This document shows, one piece after another, positions 1 to 10,468 of a stretch of DNA of 64,000 nt. The stretch is taken from the NCBI GenBank assembly GCA_949358305.1, contig OX442314.1, positions 5,023,087 through 5,087,086 of the forward strand, written 5' to 3'. Positions within the stretch are counted from its first letter, which is position 1; each line of letters opens with the position of its first letter. The notes under the pieces were generated by a model. It did not search any database, was not told where the DNA came from, and saw only the letters and a list, made by a program, of their open reading frames with translations. The translations under genes were made by a program, and so were the position numbers. This stretch comes from Strigamia acuminata (Eukaryota; Arthropoda; Chilopoda; Geophilomorpha; Linotaeniidae).

Positions 1-1942
1 CCACGTGACATCGTCACCAATAGCGTTTGCTACACAGAATTGAACATAAAATTCAAAGTAAAGCAAAAATTAATTATTATTATTATTATTTTTAAATTAT
101 TTTTTGATTTTAGGACACAAAATGGTACAAGAACGTGAATTATAAGGTGAAGGCGCCATGTTTTTTGCCCGAGTTGGATTTATTGGAGGAGGTATGGTTG
201 TTTGTTGTCATGGTGATGGGAATTTAATTTGAGTGGCTTTTGGTGGAATTTAATAGGCGGGAAATGGGTTTCCGGGGGGATGATTTGATTGGTTTGTTTG
301 TTTTGTTTAGGTATCGGTTGACGACCCGCGGTATTGGCCGATTAGGTTTTGTTGCGATGAGAATTGGAATTCGTTGAAGTCGTTGCTGCATAATCGAGGA
401 ATGATGTTTGTCAAGCAGAAAGCTGGTTATTTGTCTTATGTCGAGGATCCACGGGTTGAGTGAATTTTGTTTATGGGTTTGCGAGTTTGGTGGAAATTTA
501 GCGGAAAGTTGGGGGATTTTGGTGGGATTTTGTTGAAATTTGTCGAAAAATTTAGAAATTTTGTTGAAATTTGTCGAAAATTTCGATATTTTGTTGAAAT
601 TTGTCGAAAATTTCGATATTTTGTTGAAATTTGTCGAAAATTTCGATATTTTGTTGAAATTTCTCGTAAATTTTCGATATTTTGTTGAAATTTCTCGAAA
701 ATTTTCGATATTTTGTTGAAATTAATTTTGTTGAAATTTCTCGAAAAATTTATAAATTTTGCTGAAATTTCTCGAAAAATTAGGAAATTCCGTTCAAATT
801 TATCGAAAAATCGTGTAGTTTTATTGAAATTTTGTTTGAATGTTTTGAAAAATTGTGTAAATTCATCTAAATTTTGTTTTAATTTATAGAAATTTGTCTA
901 ATTTTGATGAAATTTATCCAAAGATTGTTCAATTTCGTTTAAATTTATCCAAAAAATGTAAAATTTCGTTGAAATTTCTCGAAAAATTTGGAAATTTTGT
1001 TGCAATTTATCGAAAAATTGTGAAAATTTAATGAAATTTTGTTTTAATCTATAGAAAGTTTTCTCATTTTGATGTTAATTTATTGAAAAAATGTCTAATT
1101 TTGATGAAATTTATTGAAAAAATGTTGCATTTCTATGAAATTTATCAAAAATTGTGAAATTCTGTTTAAATTTATCCAAAAATTGTCCAATTTCGTTTAA
1201 ATTTATCCAAAAATTGTCCAATTTTGTTTAAATTTATCCAAAAATTGTCCAATTTCGTTTAAATTTATCCAAAAAATATGAAATTTCGTTTAAATTTATC
1301 AAAAAAAATATGAAATTTCGTTTAAATTTATCAAAAAAAATATAAAATTTCGTTTAAATTTATCTCAAAATTGTCCAATTTCATTCCAAATAGGGATTCC
1401 GCAGCGTTCTAACCCAAAGCCTAACCAAAGACAACGTAGGAAACTGGAACATCAAAGTACATCAAATTAATAAATAAAAACTTCATTCTTAAACATCTTC
1501 TTAACATTCTTAGCCGGATGCAATCGAAGCGTTTACAAAGGATCCCAAAGTCCTAAACTTCACGAAATTTTTTCTCCAAGACCAAACCGATGTCGAGGTA
1601 ACGACAAAAAAATTTTCTTAAACTTTAATTGAAATTTAATATTAATAACATTAAATTACATTCCAGGACACGCACCTCAAACAAACCTTGTGTAACGTTT
1701 TGTTCGAGTGCGTAACTCAAGAAAAATTAGAATTCTTTTCAACATACGTTTCGCTACTGCAGGTGATATTTCGATTAATTTGTATTTATTTATTTATTTA
1801 TTTATTTGTATTTACTTATTTGTATTTATTCATTTTATTATTATTTTTTTATTTATTCATTTATTTATTTTTCTTTTTTTTTATTTATTTCTTTTTATTT
1901 ATTTATTTATTTATTTTTATTTATCTATTTATTTATTTATTT

Positions 1943-1973
<31 letters not shown>

Positions 1974-3162
1974 GACGCTTCAGGAGGTGGAGCCTTCGAA
2001 TAATTTGTGGCAAATTAAATTGGCTGTAACGTTTAGCAAGGCACTGGTTAAAGAAAATAATTTTGCTGTTGCGACATGCAACAATTTGCTCAACCCCGAG
2101 TTTGCATTTGCTATTCAAAGTCGATTGGAGACGCGACTTTGTGTGTGGAGACGAGGTAAATGGTTCAAAAAGTGTAACAATCCAAATTTGGGATGTAAAA
2201 ATGCAATTTTTGGATTTAATAAGGCACTTTTCTGTGTTAAAATAGACTTGTGTAAAAATATTCTTTGTGTATTTTTGTGTGAAAATGCACTTTTTGTGAG
2301 TAAAAATGCACTTTTTGTGAGTAAAAATGCACTTTTTGTGAGTAAAAATGCACTTTTTGTGAGTAAAAATGCACTTTTTGTGAGTAAAAATGCACTTTTT
2401 GTGAGTAAAAATGCACTTTTTGTGAGTAAAAATGCACTTTTTGTGAGTAAAAATGCACTTTTTGTGAGTAAAAATGCACTTTTTGTGAGTAAAAATGCAC
2501 TTTTTGTGAGTAACAATGCACTTTTTGTGAGTAAAAATGCACTTTTTGTGAGTAAAAATGCACTTTTTGTGAGTAAAAATGCACTTTTTGTGAGTAAAAA
2601 TGCACTTTTTGTGAGTAAAAATGCACTTTTTGTGAGTAAAAATGCACTTTTTGTGAGTAAAAATGCACTTTTTGTGAGTAAAAATGCACTTTTTGTGAGT
2701 AAAAATGCACTTTTTGTGAGTAAAAATGCACTTTGTTTACAAAATTGCACGAAATGCTCTTTTGTGTGTAAACATGAACTTTAAGTTTACAAAATTGCAC
2801 AAAATGCACTTTATGAATGTAAAAATACACATTTATGTGCCCTTTATGTGCCCTTTATCGTTTGGTACTAACATAATTTTACTTTTAAACATAGCAGACA
2901 AACTAACGGCTATTTCCAATTACATAAGCCACCATGTGATGCCAACCGACTTAAACCTAGTTCAATTCCTCGTATATTACGACATTCTATTTTCACATAA
3001 ATCTCAACTTGAAAGTAAGTCGTAACATTGTTTATTCTTTTCGATTTCTGTTAATTTTGTTAATTTTTTGCAGCTTCCGGGTCTAATTTAGCCGTGCGGA
3101 GTCTTCAATTGAAAAATTTAAACCTGTCCGTAACAACGCTGATGAGTGTTAGTCAAAGCTGA
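1..3162 (+). CDS. 3' part of an unidentified multi-exon gene (nine exons)
   Basis: Nine exons join in frame with GT-AG introns: 1-57, 114-191, 311-454, 1394-1456, 1514-1597, 1667-1762, 1975-2155, 2895-3014 and 3074-3162 (TGA 3160-3162). Introns 1-6 are phase 0 and the last two phase 1; all junctions keep the frame. The 303 visible residues are soluble and mostly helical-looking (for example DTHLKQTLCNVLFECVTQEK), with no signal peptide, membrane segment or motif I recognise. The 5' end lies outside the window. An AATAAA sits at 3251-3256, 89 bases after the stop. Introns 3, 6 and 7 hold minisatellites. The exon structure is seen directly and is strong; the function is unknown, perhaps an alpha-helical repeat protein (inference). 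Confidence 0.85.
530..1385. repeat. about 30-bp minisatellite decaying across intron 3
   Basis: A unit of about 30 bp (core TTTTGTTGAAATTTGTCGAA) is near-perfect at 530-720 and becomes a degenerate series to about 1385. It fills most of the intron between exons 311-454 and 1394-1456. The short open frame over it is a repeat artefact. Confidence 0.85.
1778..1974. repeat. (TTTA)n microsatellite as long polypyrimidine tract
   Basis: Almost pure TTTA/TATT repeats run up to the acceptor AG at 1973-1974, so the microsatellite itself forms the polypyrimidine tract of the next exon. Confidence 0.9.
2281..2735. repeat. 21-bp minisatellite, about 21 copies, inside intron 7
   Basis: The unit AAAAATGCACTTTTTGTGAGT is repeated about 21 times almost without change; one unit has C for A near 2514. 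Because 21 is a multiple of three, it is open on both strands and yields fake 200-265 residue repeat proteins. It lies wholly in the intron 2156-2894. Every unit contains GTGAGT. Confidence 0.97.
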
Positions 3163-4799
3163 TATTAAAAAAGAAATTTAAAAAATTTTACAATATAATA
3201 TTTAAATTGTTTAAATTTAATTTTTTTTTAACTTTTTCAGTGATGTTGTAAATAAAAGATGATGAGCATTAACAAAAATGTTTCCATCTTTTTTTTGGGG
3301 AGGATTTTTAATGTTTTGGCTATTTTTTGGTTACTTATTGTAAAACATTTTAGATAGTTTTTGATAAATTTTGAATGTTTTATTTTGGTAAAATTTCTGA
3401 CAATTGTTTGGTGATTTTTAAGAATTTGATGGGTTTTTGATGATTTTTGTTGATTTTTCCACAAGTTTTGACAAATTTTGATAAATTTACACAAATTTTT
3501 GATAGCTTTTGGTTATTTTTGATAGCTTTTGGTTATTTTTCAAGAAGTTTGCATAATGTTTGCATAATTTTTGATAATTTATAATGAATTATTGACAAAA
3601 TGATAGAAATTTTTGACAAGTTTACAGATATTTTTGACAAGATTGCAGAAATTTTTTACCAATTTTTGACCTGTTTTTGACCTGTTTTTGACCGATTTTT
3701 GACCGATTTTTGACCGATTTTTGACCGATTTTTGACCGATTTTTGACCAATTTTTGACCATTTTTTGACCATTTTTTGACCATTTTTTTAAATAATATTG
3801 AAAAATTTGAGAAAATGAACAAAACAATGGTTATTTTTTGCACCACATATAAGCCACCAAAATGCCATTATAAGCAGTATAAAATATAAAAACATGCATA
3901 GTAAAAAATTTATTAACCCTATTATCTGGCCTGTCGGTGTTTATGAAATTACAAACTTTTGAATCAGTTATTTAACTTTTCTACAAATTCTGAAAGCCAT
4001 TATTAAAATTTATGTAAAATCACAGAAATTTAAAAACGCTTGTTTTGGTTCATTCCCATTGAAAAAAAATCCTCACTCACTTCTAACGACACGCCGGTAA
4101 AAACAGTGCTTAAATTTACCGAGTTTGATTTACCAGCTTCAAGCTTGCTGGTGTTTTGGTCATGTGACATTAACAGCCAATCAGAATCGTGACGAAATTC
4201 TCGAAGGAGATTTTGGCGGGAATTTCTTTCTAGCTACCTAGCGAGCTCGACTTTGCCGGTTAAGTAAGCCAAAAGCGGGTCAAGTGTAAAAGACTCCGTC
4301 TTGAAACTTGTACTAGCGAGCTTTGGAATTTTACGCGCTCCCTCGTGTTTCCACCTTCAAACGCGCTTTAAATGCTTAATGGAGTGGAAAAACAGTTTGT
4401 TCAGCTACCATTGCACCTTATTTGAACTTGTCTCGGAGCTTGTTTGCAGGTGCAACTTAGGACAATCCTAATGCATTGGAATTGAATTTAGTCCTAAAAT
4501 TAAGCCCAACACAAAGAGCTTACTTTGGAATAATTTGTTTATATTCAGTTGGTGACAGTTGTCCTCTCCTCCTGCAACTGTGGTTGGATTTCACTGCAAC
4601 TCGCTAATGTAATTTGATCACATTTGCATTAAAGCTGCCTTGGATGACAATAAGGATGATACCATTTATCACTTTAACTTGCAACTAACAACTAAATATG
4701 ACACGTCAATAATTCAATTACATTTAAGACTGCAATCTAATTTAAAAGGAAAAACATCTCTCAACAAACTCCCTGGATGGCTTCAATTACTCATCTGTT
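3163..4799. other. Intergenic, AT-rich, with short tandem repeats
   Basis: No supported gene. 3480-3560 has a GATAGCTTTTGGTTATTTTT repeat and 3655-3790 an 11-bp repeat (TTTTTGACCGA). 4080-4640 is less AT-rich and mostly unique, with no convincing ORF or splice pair. Confidence 0.6.
3655..3790. repeat. 11-bp minisatellite (TTTTTGACCGA)
   Basis: About a dozen tandem copies with drift in the last bases (ACCTG, ACCGA, ACCAA, ACCAT). Open frames on the minus strand over it are artefacts. Confidence 0.9.
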
Positions 4800-4802
4800 T
4801 TT

Positions 4803-5155
4803 TTAAAGAGTCTATAGGGCCCTATTCATTACATCTAAGGGGCCCTATTGACTCCATTACATCTAAGGAGCTCAATTGACTCCATTAGATCTAAGGGGCC
4901 CAATTGATTTCTTTAAATTTAGGGGCCCCTAATTGACTTTATTAAATTTAGGGGCCCAAATGACTCTATTAGATATGAGGGGCCCAATTGACTACATTAG
5001 ATGTAAGGGGCCCAATTGACTCCATTCGATCTAAGGGGCCCAGTTGATTTCATTAAATTTAGGGGCCCCTAATTGACTTTATTAAATTTAGGGGCCCGAT
5101 TGACAACATTAGATCTGAGGGGCCCAATTGACTACATTTTATCTTGGGGCCCAGG
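4803..5155. repeat. GGGGCCC-containing minisatellite (about 30-33 bp unit)
   Basis: Around ten diverged copies of a unit with core GGGGCCCAATTGACTCCATT followed by AGATCTAAG. Each unit contains palindromic GGGCCC and often AATT or AGATCT. Confidence 0.9.
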
Positions 5156-5159
5156 GTTT

Positions 5160-5420
5160 TGCAGGAAATATCGCATTACCAGTACATGGTACTTGGTACC
5201 AGATAAAAAGTATCGCAGTACCAAACAAGAAATACCTCGGTACCAGTGCACGGTACTTGGTACCAAACAAAAAATACCATGGTACCTGTGCTCGATACTT
5301 GCTTCCAAACAAAAAATGCCACGGTACCAGTGCATGGTACTTGGTATCAACCAAAAATTATCGCAGTTCTGGCATCGGTACTGGCACAACACTGCAACAA
5401 TTTCAAGGGGAAAAAAATAC
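5160..5420. repeat. GGTACC-rich minisatellite (about 45 bp unit)
   Basis: Diverged tandem copies of a segment like GGTACCAGTGCACGGTACTT followed by GGTACCAAACAAAAAATACC. It runs directly into the palindrome at 5434-5657, which uses the same GGTACC/CAGTACC words. Confidence 0.85.
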
Positions 5421-5433
5421 CATGGTGCCATGT

Positions 5434-5657
5434 TACCAGTGGCATCAGTGGCGGTACCATTAGTACCAGTACCACTTGTACCGGACCAGTGAGACCATTA
5501 TCAGTGATACTGGTACTGGTACTGATGCGGTAAACAGTACTTGATACCGGATGAAAAGTGCCGCATCAGTACCAGTACCAGTATCACTGATAATGGTCTC
5601 ACTGGTCCGGTACAAGTGGTACTGGTACTAATGGTACCGCCACTGATACCACTGGTA
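5434..5657. repeat. Large near-perfect palindrome, 97-bp arms, 30-bp loop
   Basis: 5434-5530 is the reverse complement of 5561-5657, with one mismatch found (5443 versus 5648). The 30-bp spacer is 5531-5560. As a result the same peptide can be read on both strands. The arms are built of CAGTACC/GGTACTG words. Confidence 0.95.
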
Positions 5658-7250
5658 CTGGTGTTAGGCTTCGCCTCGAGGTGGCGCCCGCTACCTCCCT
5701 CCCCCCGCCCAGCCAATCATTACCTTGTTGTTTTAATCTTTTTTGGGTTTCGGCCATTTTGTATTTTGGAAATAAAGTCAGTTAGACATACTCAACCGAC
5801 ATGTAGAGTCACTTTCCGACTCTCGAATCACTTACAACTGGTCACACTGGTCCAGTCCCAGACTCCTCCTGTCAGGGTAATAATGATTTTCTAAAATTTA
5901 ATTCCAATTTTTGACACCCTACAGCGCTGCGTGTAGTTTACGACAACTTTATTTAATATTTGATACTTTTAATCGCTTTTTCCCAGCGATTTGTCACAAT
6001 CGGTTTCCCGATAAAACAATAAGCGAAGCGACGTTGAATTTTCAATGACGAATTAAAAAAAATAAAAAAAAAGAATAAAAAACGTCTTATCAAACAAAAA
6101 AAGGCAGAAAACTGCCAAAGGGAGAAGAAAAAATCCTGAATAAAATAAAAAGTTGATTTTTAAGAAGAGCGATCGCGAAGGAAATGAATCTTTTGATGAT
6201 GAACTGCTCACTGTGCGTCGCCCCAACGACAACGTGGAGCGCCGTATTTATCAGTTTCCTTTCTCGCTTGATCTTCGCTCAACCGATTTAGATGCAAACA
6301 CAAACCCTACAAATAAATCGACGACAAAAAATTACATTTGGGCCGAAAACATCTTTTTTTCTTCTTTTTTTATTCACAAGAAATAAAAATGGAAGAATAA
6401 AAAATATGGGAATAAAAAAGAGTGAATTGAGGGAACGAAAAAAATTATACAAATTGTCAACAGATGGCGCCGTGTTGAGGAAACACTAAAACGAAATTGC
6501 TCTTTTCCTTTTTTCGTCCGTCTTTTCAATATTGAAATTCCGAGGATAAAGAAATCCAGCGATCGATGCCTTAATAAATTTTTTCTTAATAATTTTTATA
6601 TTTCTTTTTTAAAAAAAAAAATAAAAAATTGTTTGGGTTTTCTATATATTAAATAAAAAAGAAATAACAATATCCGGTTTCCATTGAAATACCGAAGCAC
6701 TTGTTTTTTTAACCGTTACATCTTTTACAAATGCGATTCGTTTAATAAATTTCCCCGATTTTTTAAAAACTTTGTCTTCTTTTTTTATTTCATTTAAAAT
6801 AAAAAGTAATGAGTCTAGCGAATAATAAAACTGTAAATTAAAATGCTCCGCAGCACACTACCGTTCGTCGAAATTGAGAAAAATGGCCGCCATTTGCAGG
6901 ATCCAAAACAAACATTTAATCTCCGATAAATTTGAATTTTTAAACAGTTTTAAAATTTAAAAATTAAAAATAAATCATTGCCGCGTTAAAATTTGCATAT
7001 TTTAATTTGATGACCCCTTTGGTCAACTCGACAACACCACATCATCTATATCTAATGCAAACGATCGAAGTTATCGCTTTATTAATCACGTGTCACGCAC
7101 CAAATATCACGATTTCCCTGCACGTCGATACCGATCAATTCAATAAATCGGAAAAATTTAATCGATTCCCACAACCCCGTTGCAACAAACTCAAAACCAC
7201 ACCCTGACAACACTTTTAAAGGGCCCCCCAAACACTCCAATGTACTGGAC
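5658..7250. other. Non-coding, no supported gene
   Basis: 5666-5900 is GC-richer unique sequence. 6150-6480 has a 77-codon open frame with fairly balanced base composition, but no convincing splice sites and a tail of low-complexity codons. I could not support a gene. Confidence 0.4.
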
Positions 7251-8110
7251 CCTAAAATCTAGCCCTAACATCTAAGGGCCTTAAAATCTAGGGGCCCTAA
7301 AATCTAGGGGCCCTAAAAGCTAAGGGCCCTAAAATCTAGAGGCCCTAAAATCTAGGGGCCCTAAAATCTAGGGGCCCTAAATTCTAGGAACCCTAAAATC
7401 TAGGGACCCTAAAGTCTAGGGATCCTAAATTCTAGGAACCCTAAAATCTAGGGACCCTAAAGTCTAGGAATCCTAAAATCTAGGGGCTCTAAAATCTAGG
7501 GGCCCTAATATCTAGGAGCCCTAAATTCTAGAGACCCTAAAATCTAGGGCCCTAAAATCTAGGAGCCCTAAAATCTAGAGGCCCTAAAATCCAAGGGGCC
7601 TTAAAAATGGCTTCTATTGAAGTTCAGGGCCCGTTAATAAATTTAAAAGCACTTTTCGCGGGCCCCGAAAACGAGAGGCCTCAAAACAACCCCCATGGTG
7701 TTGGGGCCCCTAAAACGCCTTCGATTTAAAATCCGGGCCCGATAATGCATTTAAAAGTTTCTGAGCACCATTTTCTGCGGGCCCCTAAACCGAGGGGCCC
7801 TAAAACAACCCGTACACTGAAAAATTCCAACAGATTAGAGTTATTCAGGACCATTCTCGGGGCCCAAGATGTTGTGGGCTCCTAGCCCTAAACGACCCGA
7901 TAACACTTTTAAAAGTCCCAAAGCAGTTTTCGTGGGTTTACTAAAATCTAGGGGGCCCAAAAACCCTCATTATTGCAAATCAGGGCCCGATAAGACATTC
8001 AAAAGGCCCCGAGCTTCAGTTTTCGGTTCAGGGGCCCTAAAACAGCCTCGATATTAACTTTCTCGGGGCCCGGCAGAATACAGTTGTTATTTTTCACCGG
8101 GCCGGTGTGA
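7250..8110. repeat. GGGCCCTAAAATCTAG minisatellite
   Basis: Tandem copies of a 16-17 bp unit (core GGGCCCTAAAATCTAGG) at 7250-7610, followed by scattered GGGCCC/GGGGCCC words to about 8110. It recalls the array at 4803-5155 in its GGGGCCC core but has a different unit. Confidence 0.9.
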
Positions 8111-8221
8111 GGGCCCTAAAATGGATTTTATTGCGGGGGGGCCGCACTCACCCGACGTCATTTATCACAAGTTTGGGGAAAAAGTGGAAAAGTTGTTTTA
8201 TTTTTTCTCTCGTAATTGCAG

Positions 8222-8392
8222 AAGCGTCGTAGCAAGGACGGCGAGAGCGGCGAACAGTTTTATCCACACGTCACTTCCGCTAATAGCGTAAATTGCATCA
8301 TCCATCATTCGCTAAGACCAGAACGACTCGCAACCTGCAAATTGAATAATGGACGCGTCGTTTTCAAGCGGGAAGAGGCAACTTTAGTTCAG
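8222..8392 (+). CDS. Orphan candidate internal exon (57 codons)
   Basis: A 171-base open segment has a good acceptor (T-rich tract then GCAG at 8218-8221) and a good donor (CAG then GTGAGA at 8393). It is symmetric, phase 0 at both ends. It encodes a basic, non-repetitive peptide starting KRRSKDGESGEQFYPHVTSA. I recognise no domain and found no partner exons within about 1.5 kb; the large LTR element at 9876 may now separate it from them. It could be chance. Confidence 0.35.
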
Positions 8393-9110
8393 GTGAGATT
8401 TGCCTTTTCCTTTTCTATTTCTCTCGACTCTCGCCACCCATCCGCGCCATATGTTCAACAAGGCGCGACCAACGACTGATTTCCATTTGCAACTCGTGTT
8501 GCGAAACTCGGCAGTAAATCATAAAAAGAAAAGGAAAAGGGAAAAAAATGGAAGAAAAATGGCGTCGCTGTGTGTAAAGAAACGGGAAATAGCAGGTCAC
8601 GTGGCACGTCGTTTACAGCGGATAGAAGAATGAGAAAGGAAGAAAGAAAAATGTTGAAACGAGCGAGTTGAGACTTTTTCTTTTTCTTTCTTTTTTTATT
8701 ACTTTATTTCCTGGGCTGATCTTTGAAACGACGATCTAATGAAAATGGAAACTCGAACGGAAAACACTGCAAACTAATGGGGTTTTAGGAAAAGGTGGTT
8801 TTCGTTTAATAGTCGAATGGAAGTTCATCTTTTAGATATTTCCATTGATTAAGAAGTTTTTAACGGAATGTGGATTTTTTTTTGTTTAAAATTTAATTTT
8901 CTTTTGAATATTTCCATCGGTTTAAAAAATTGTTTAAAGTTTTGCTTTTAAGATGGCGCCCAGTTCGTTTCGGGTTTTGGGATTTTCTTCACTCTTGTCG
9001 TTCGCAGATGCATTTCTTACGTCCGTTACACTCACCGTGAATGGTGTCACCAAGCTTGCTACAACGTTTTTCGCATTTTTTATTATCACAGACCGCATTA
9101 GCTGCTAATT
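8393..9110. other. Non-coding, no supported gene
   Basis: Mostly AT-rich unique sequence; nothing recognised. Confidence 0.5.
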
Positions 9111-9710
9111 AAAACACATCAATTGGTCAATAATTAATGAATTATTTGTGTGCATAATTAAACTTGCCCGTGCAGGACAGAATAAGAAAGAACAAGATGA
9201 TTAGATATTTCATTTTTGACGGATGAAACAACAAGTTAACTTGTGAATTATGGAAGATCCATTTTGCCGGATGTCGCTGCCGTAGTTGCGATGTACAGAG
9301 GTATAATTATATTTAATAGCAATCTATCAATTAGACTTTGACCGATATCGATATTTTGCAGTATTGCCGATACCGATAATCGGCAACCGAATAAGGGCTG
9401 ATACTGATACCTGCGCCGATATTAAAATTAAATTAATTAAAAATATATAAATTATAATGCTTCAAAAGCGTTTCTAAAACATATCGTTTTAGTCTAAAAT
9501 GATATGTTTTGGAAACGTGGCAATTTCGGTATCGGACACGCAAAAAAATATCGGATCCGAATCGGTGAATACCGAAATATCGGCCGATAACCGATACCGG
9601 TATCGGTCAAAGTCTACTATCAATGGTATTGAATTAATTCCATTCAATTGATTTGATGAGACACTATAAATTTTAATATTTTAATTAGTTAAAATCAGTA
9701 TCAGATTCAT
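9110..9710. repeat. Dispersed repeat copy 1, interrupted by a hAT MITE
   Basis: The segments about 9150-9331 and 9625-9710 resemble 28340-28640 and 29570-29925: shared blocks AACAAGATGATTAGATATTT, TTTGCCGGAT, and GAATTAATTCCATTC. The repeat type (SINE-like or other) is not clear to me. The MITE at 9332-9616 sits inside this copy. Confidence 0.7.
9332..9616. mobile_element. hAT-type MITE, 285 bp
   Basis: It starts TAGACTTTGACCGATATCG and ends with the inverse (CGGTATCGGTCAAAGTCTA). It is flanked by an exact 8-bp duplication CTATCAAT (9324-9331 and 9617-9624), the target-site length of hAT elements. It has subterminal CGATA/GATATCGG repeats and no ORF. Confidence 0.93.
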
Positions 9711-9875
9711 AAGACGTAAAAAAAAATTACAAAGGGGCGCAGTAGTAACGTAAAACGTGTTGTTTGTTGTGGGCCAGAAAAATGTATACAACCTTTGACG
9801 GAGGATATTTATGGAGTTATTTCGAAGTTGGATGGTATTACGGCGATGCATACAGGGCGCGACATAGCAAAGCGC

Positions 9876-10468
9876 TGTGACCGCCAGGCCACCTAGGTGA
9901 CCTGCGGCACTGCCACACACCACCGTGCGGCCCCAAAGGTCAACCCCTACGTGGGTAGTTGACCTAGCCCGGGGAGGAGGGAGTAGAGTGGTGTGGTGAG
10001 GAGGGAGTGTGGTGAGAGAGTTGAGTGTTGGACACGGCCTGAGAAGGACGTGCCTGCAGCAGCTCCCCGAGAGGAGAAGGTGTTCATCTGGGAGGGACAA
10101 GCAGTGTCCCGGTTTGACTCTGTACTCCTCACCATTCACCACGATGATACTCAGTATGACGGCTCCCACCGTTATACAGCCTCCATGAGTGGACGCGTGG
10201 GTCGTAGGTAAGTACGACACGAATGTTAAGTCGAACCGACCACGCCACGCATTGGGTTCCCACCCAGTGTGTGGCGGGTCGGTTGCCGGTGCGGTGTGCC
10301 TTCGTGGCACCTCTGCAGCGGATGACGGGTTTCCCCATACCCCTAGACAACGCAATAAAGGCCAACCAACCAATATTGTGGGAAGTCTCCGTCATTTACG
10401 TGAAGTATGCGTCCCTACCAAGTGTTCTCAGTCCCCTGACTACACTGGAAGAGACCATAGCAGTCACA
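9876..10468 (+). repeat. 5' LTR (593 bp)
   Basis: Matches 27034-27626 over its full length; by eye I noticed only two substitutions (AGCCCGGGG versus AGCTCGGGG, and CGGATGACGG versus CGGGTGACGG). Ends are TGTGAC...GTCACA. An AATAAA is present near 10352. Open frames on both strands are LTR artefacts, as the same ones occur in both copies. Confidence 0.95.

Noticed and set aside
1688-2029. Open frames rich in Tyr/Leu/Phe/Ile over 1760-1980
   Set aside because: Translation of the (TTTA)n microsatellite.
2281-2735. CRISPR-like array
   Set aside because: Direct tandem repeat without spacers, in a eukaryotic intron.
1987-2784. 265-codon plus-strand and 197-211-codon minus-strand open frames
   Set aside because: They are the 21-bp (seven-codon) minisatellite read through in several frames; the region is an intron with exon 1975-2155 at its left.
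5073-5716. Several 70-140 codon frames
   Set aside because: They read through the GGTACC minisatellite and the palindrome, which gives the same peptide on both strands.
9681-10395. Minus-strand 230-codon and related frames over the 5' LTR (repeated at 27010-27531)
   Set aside because: The same frames appear in both LTR copies because the DNA is identical; no conserved protein features.
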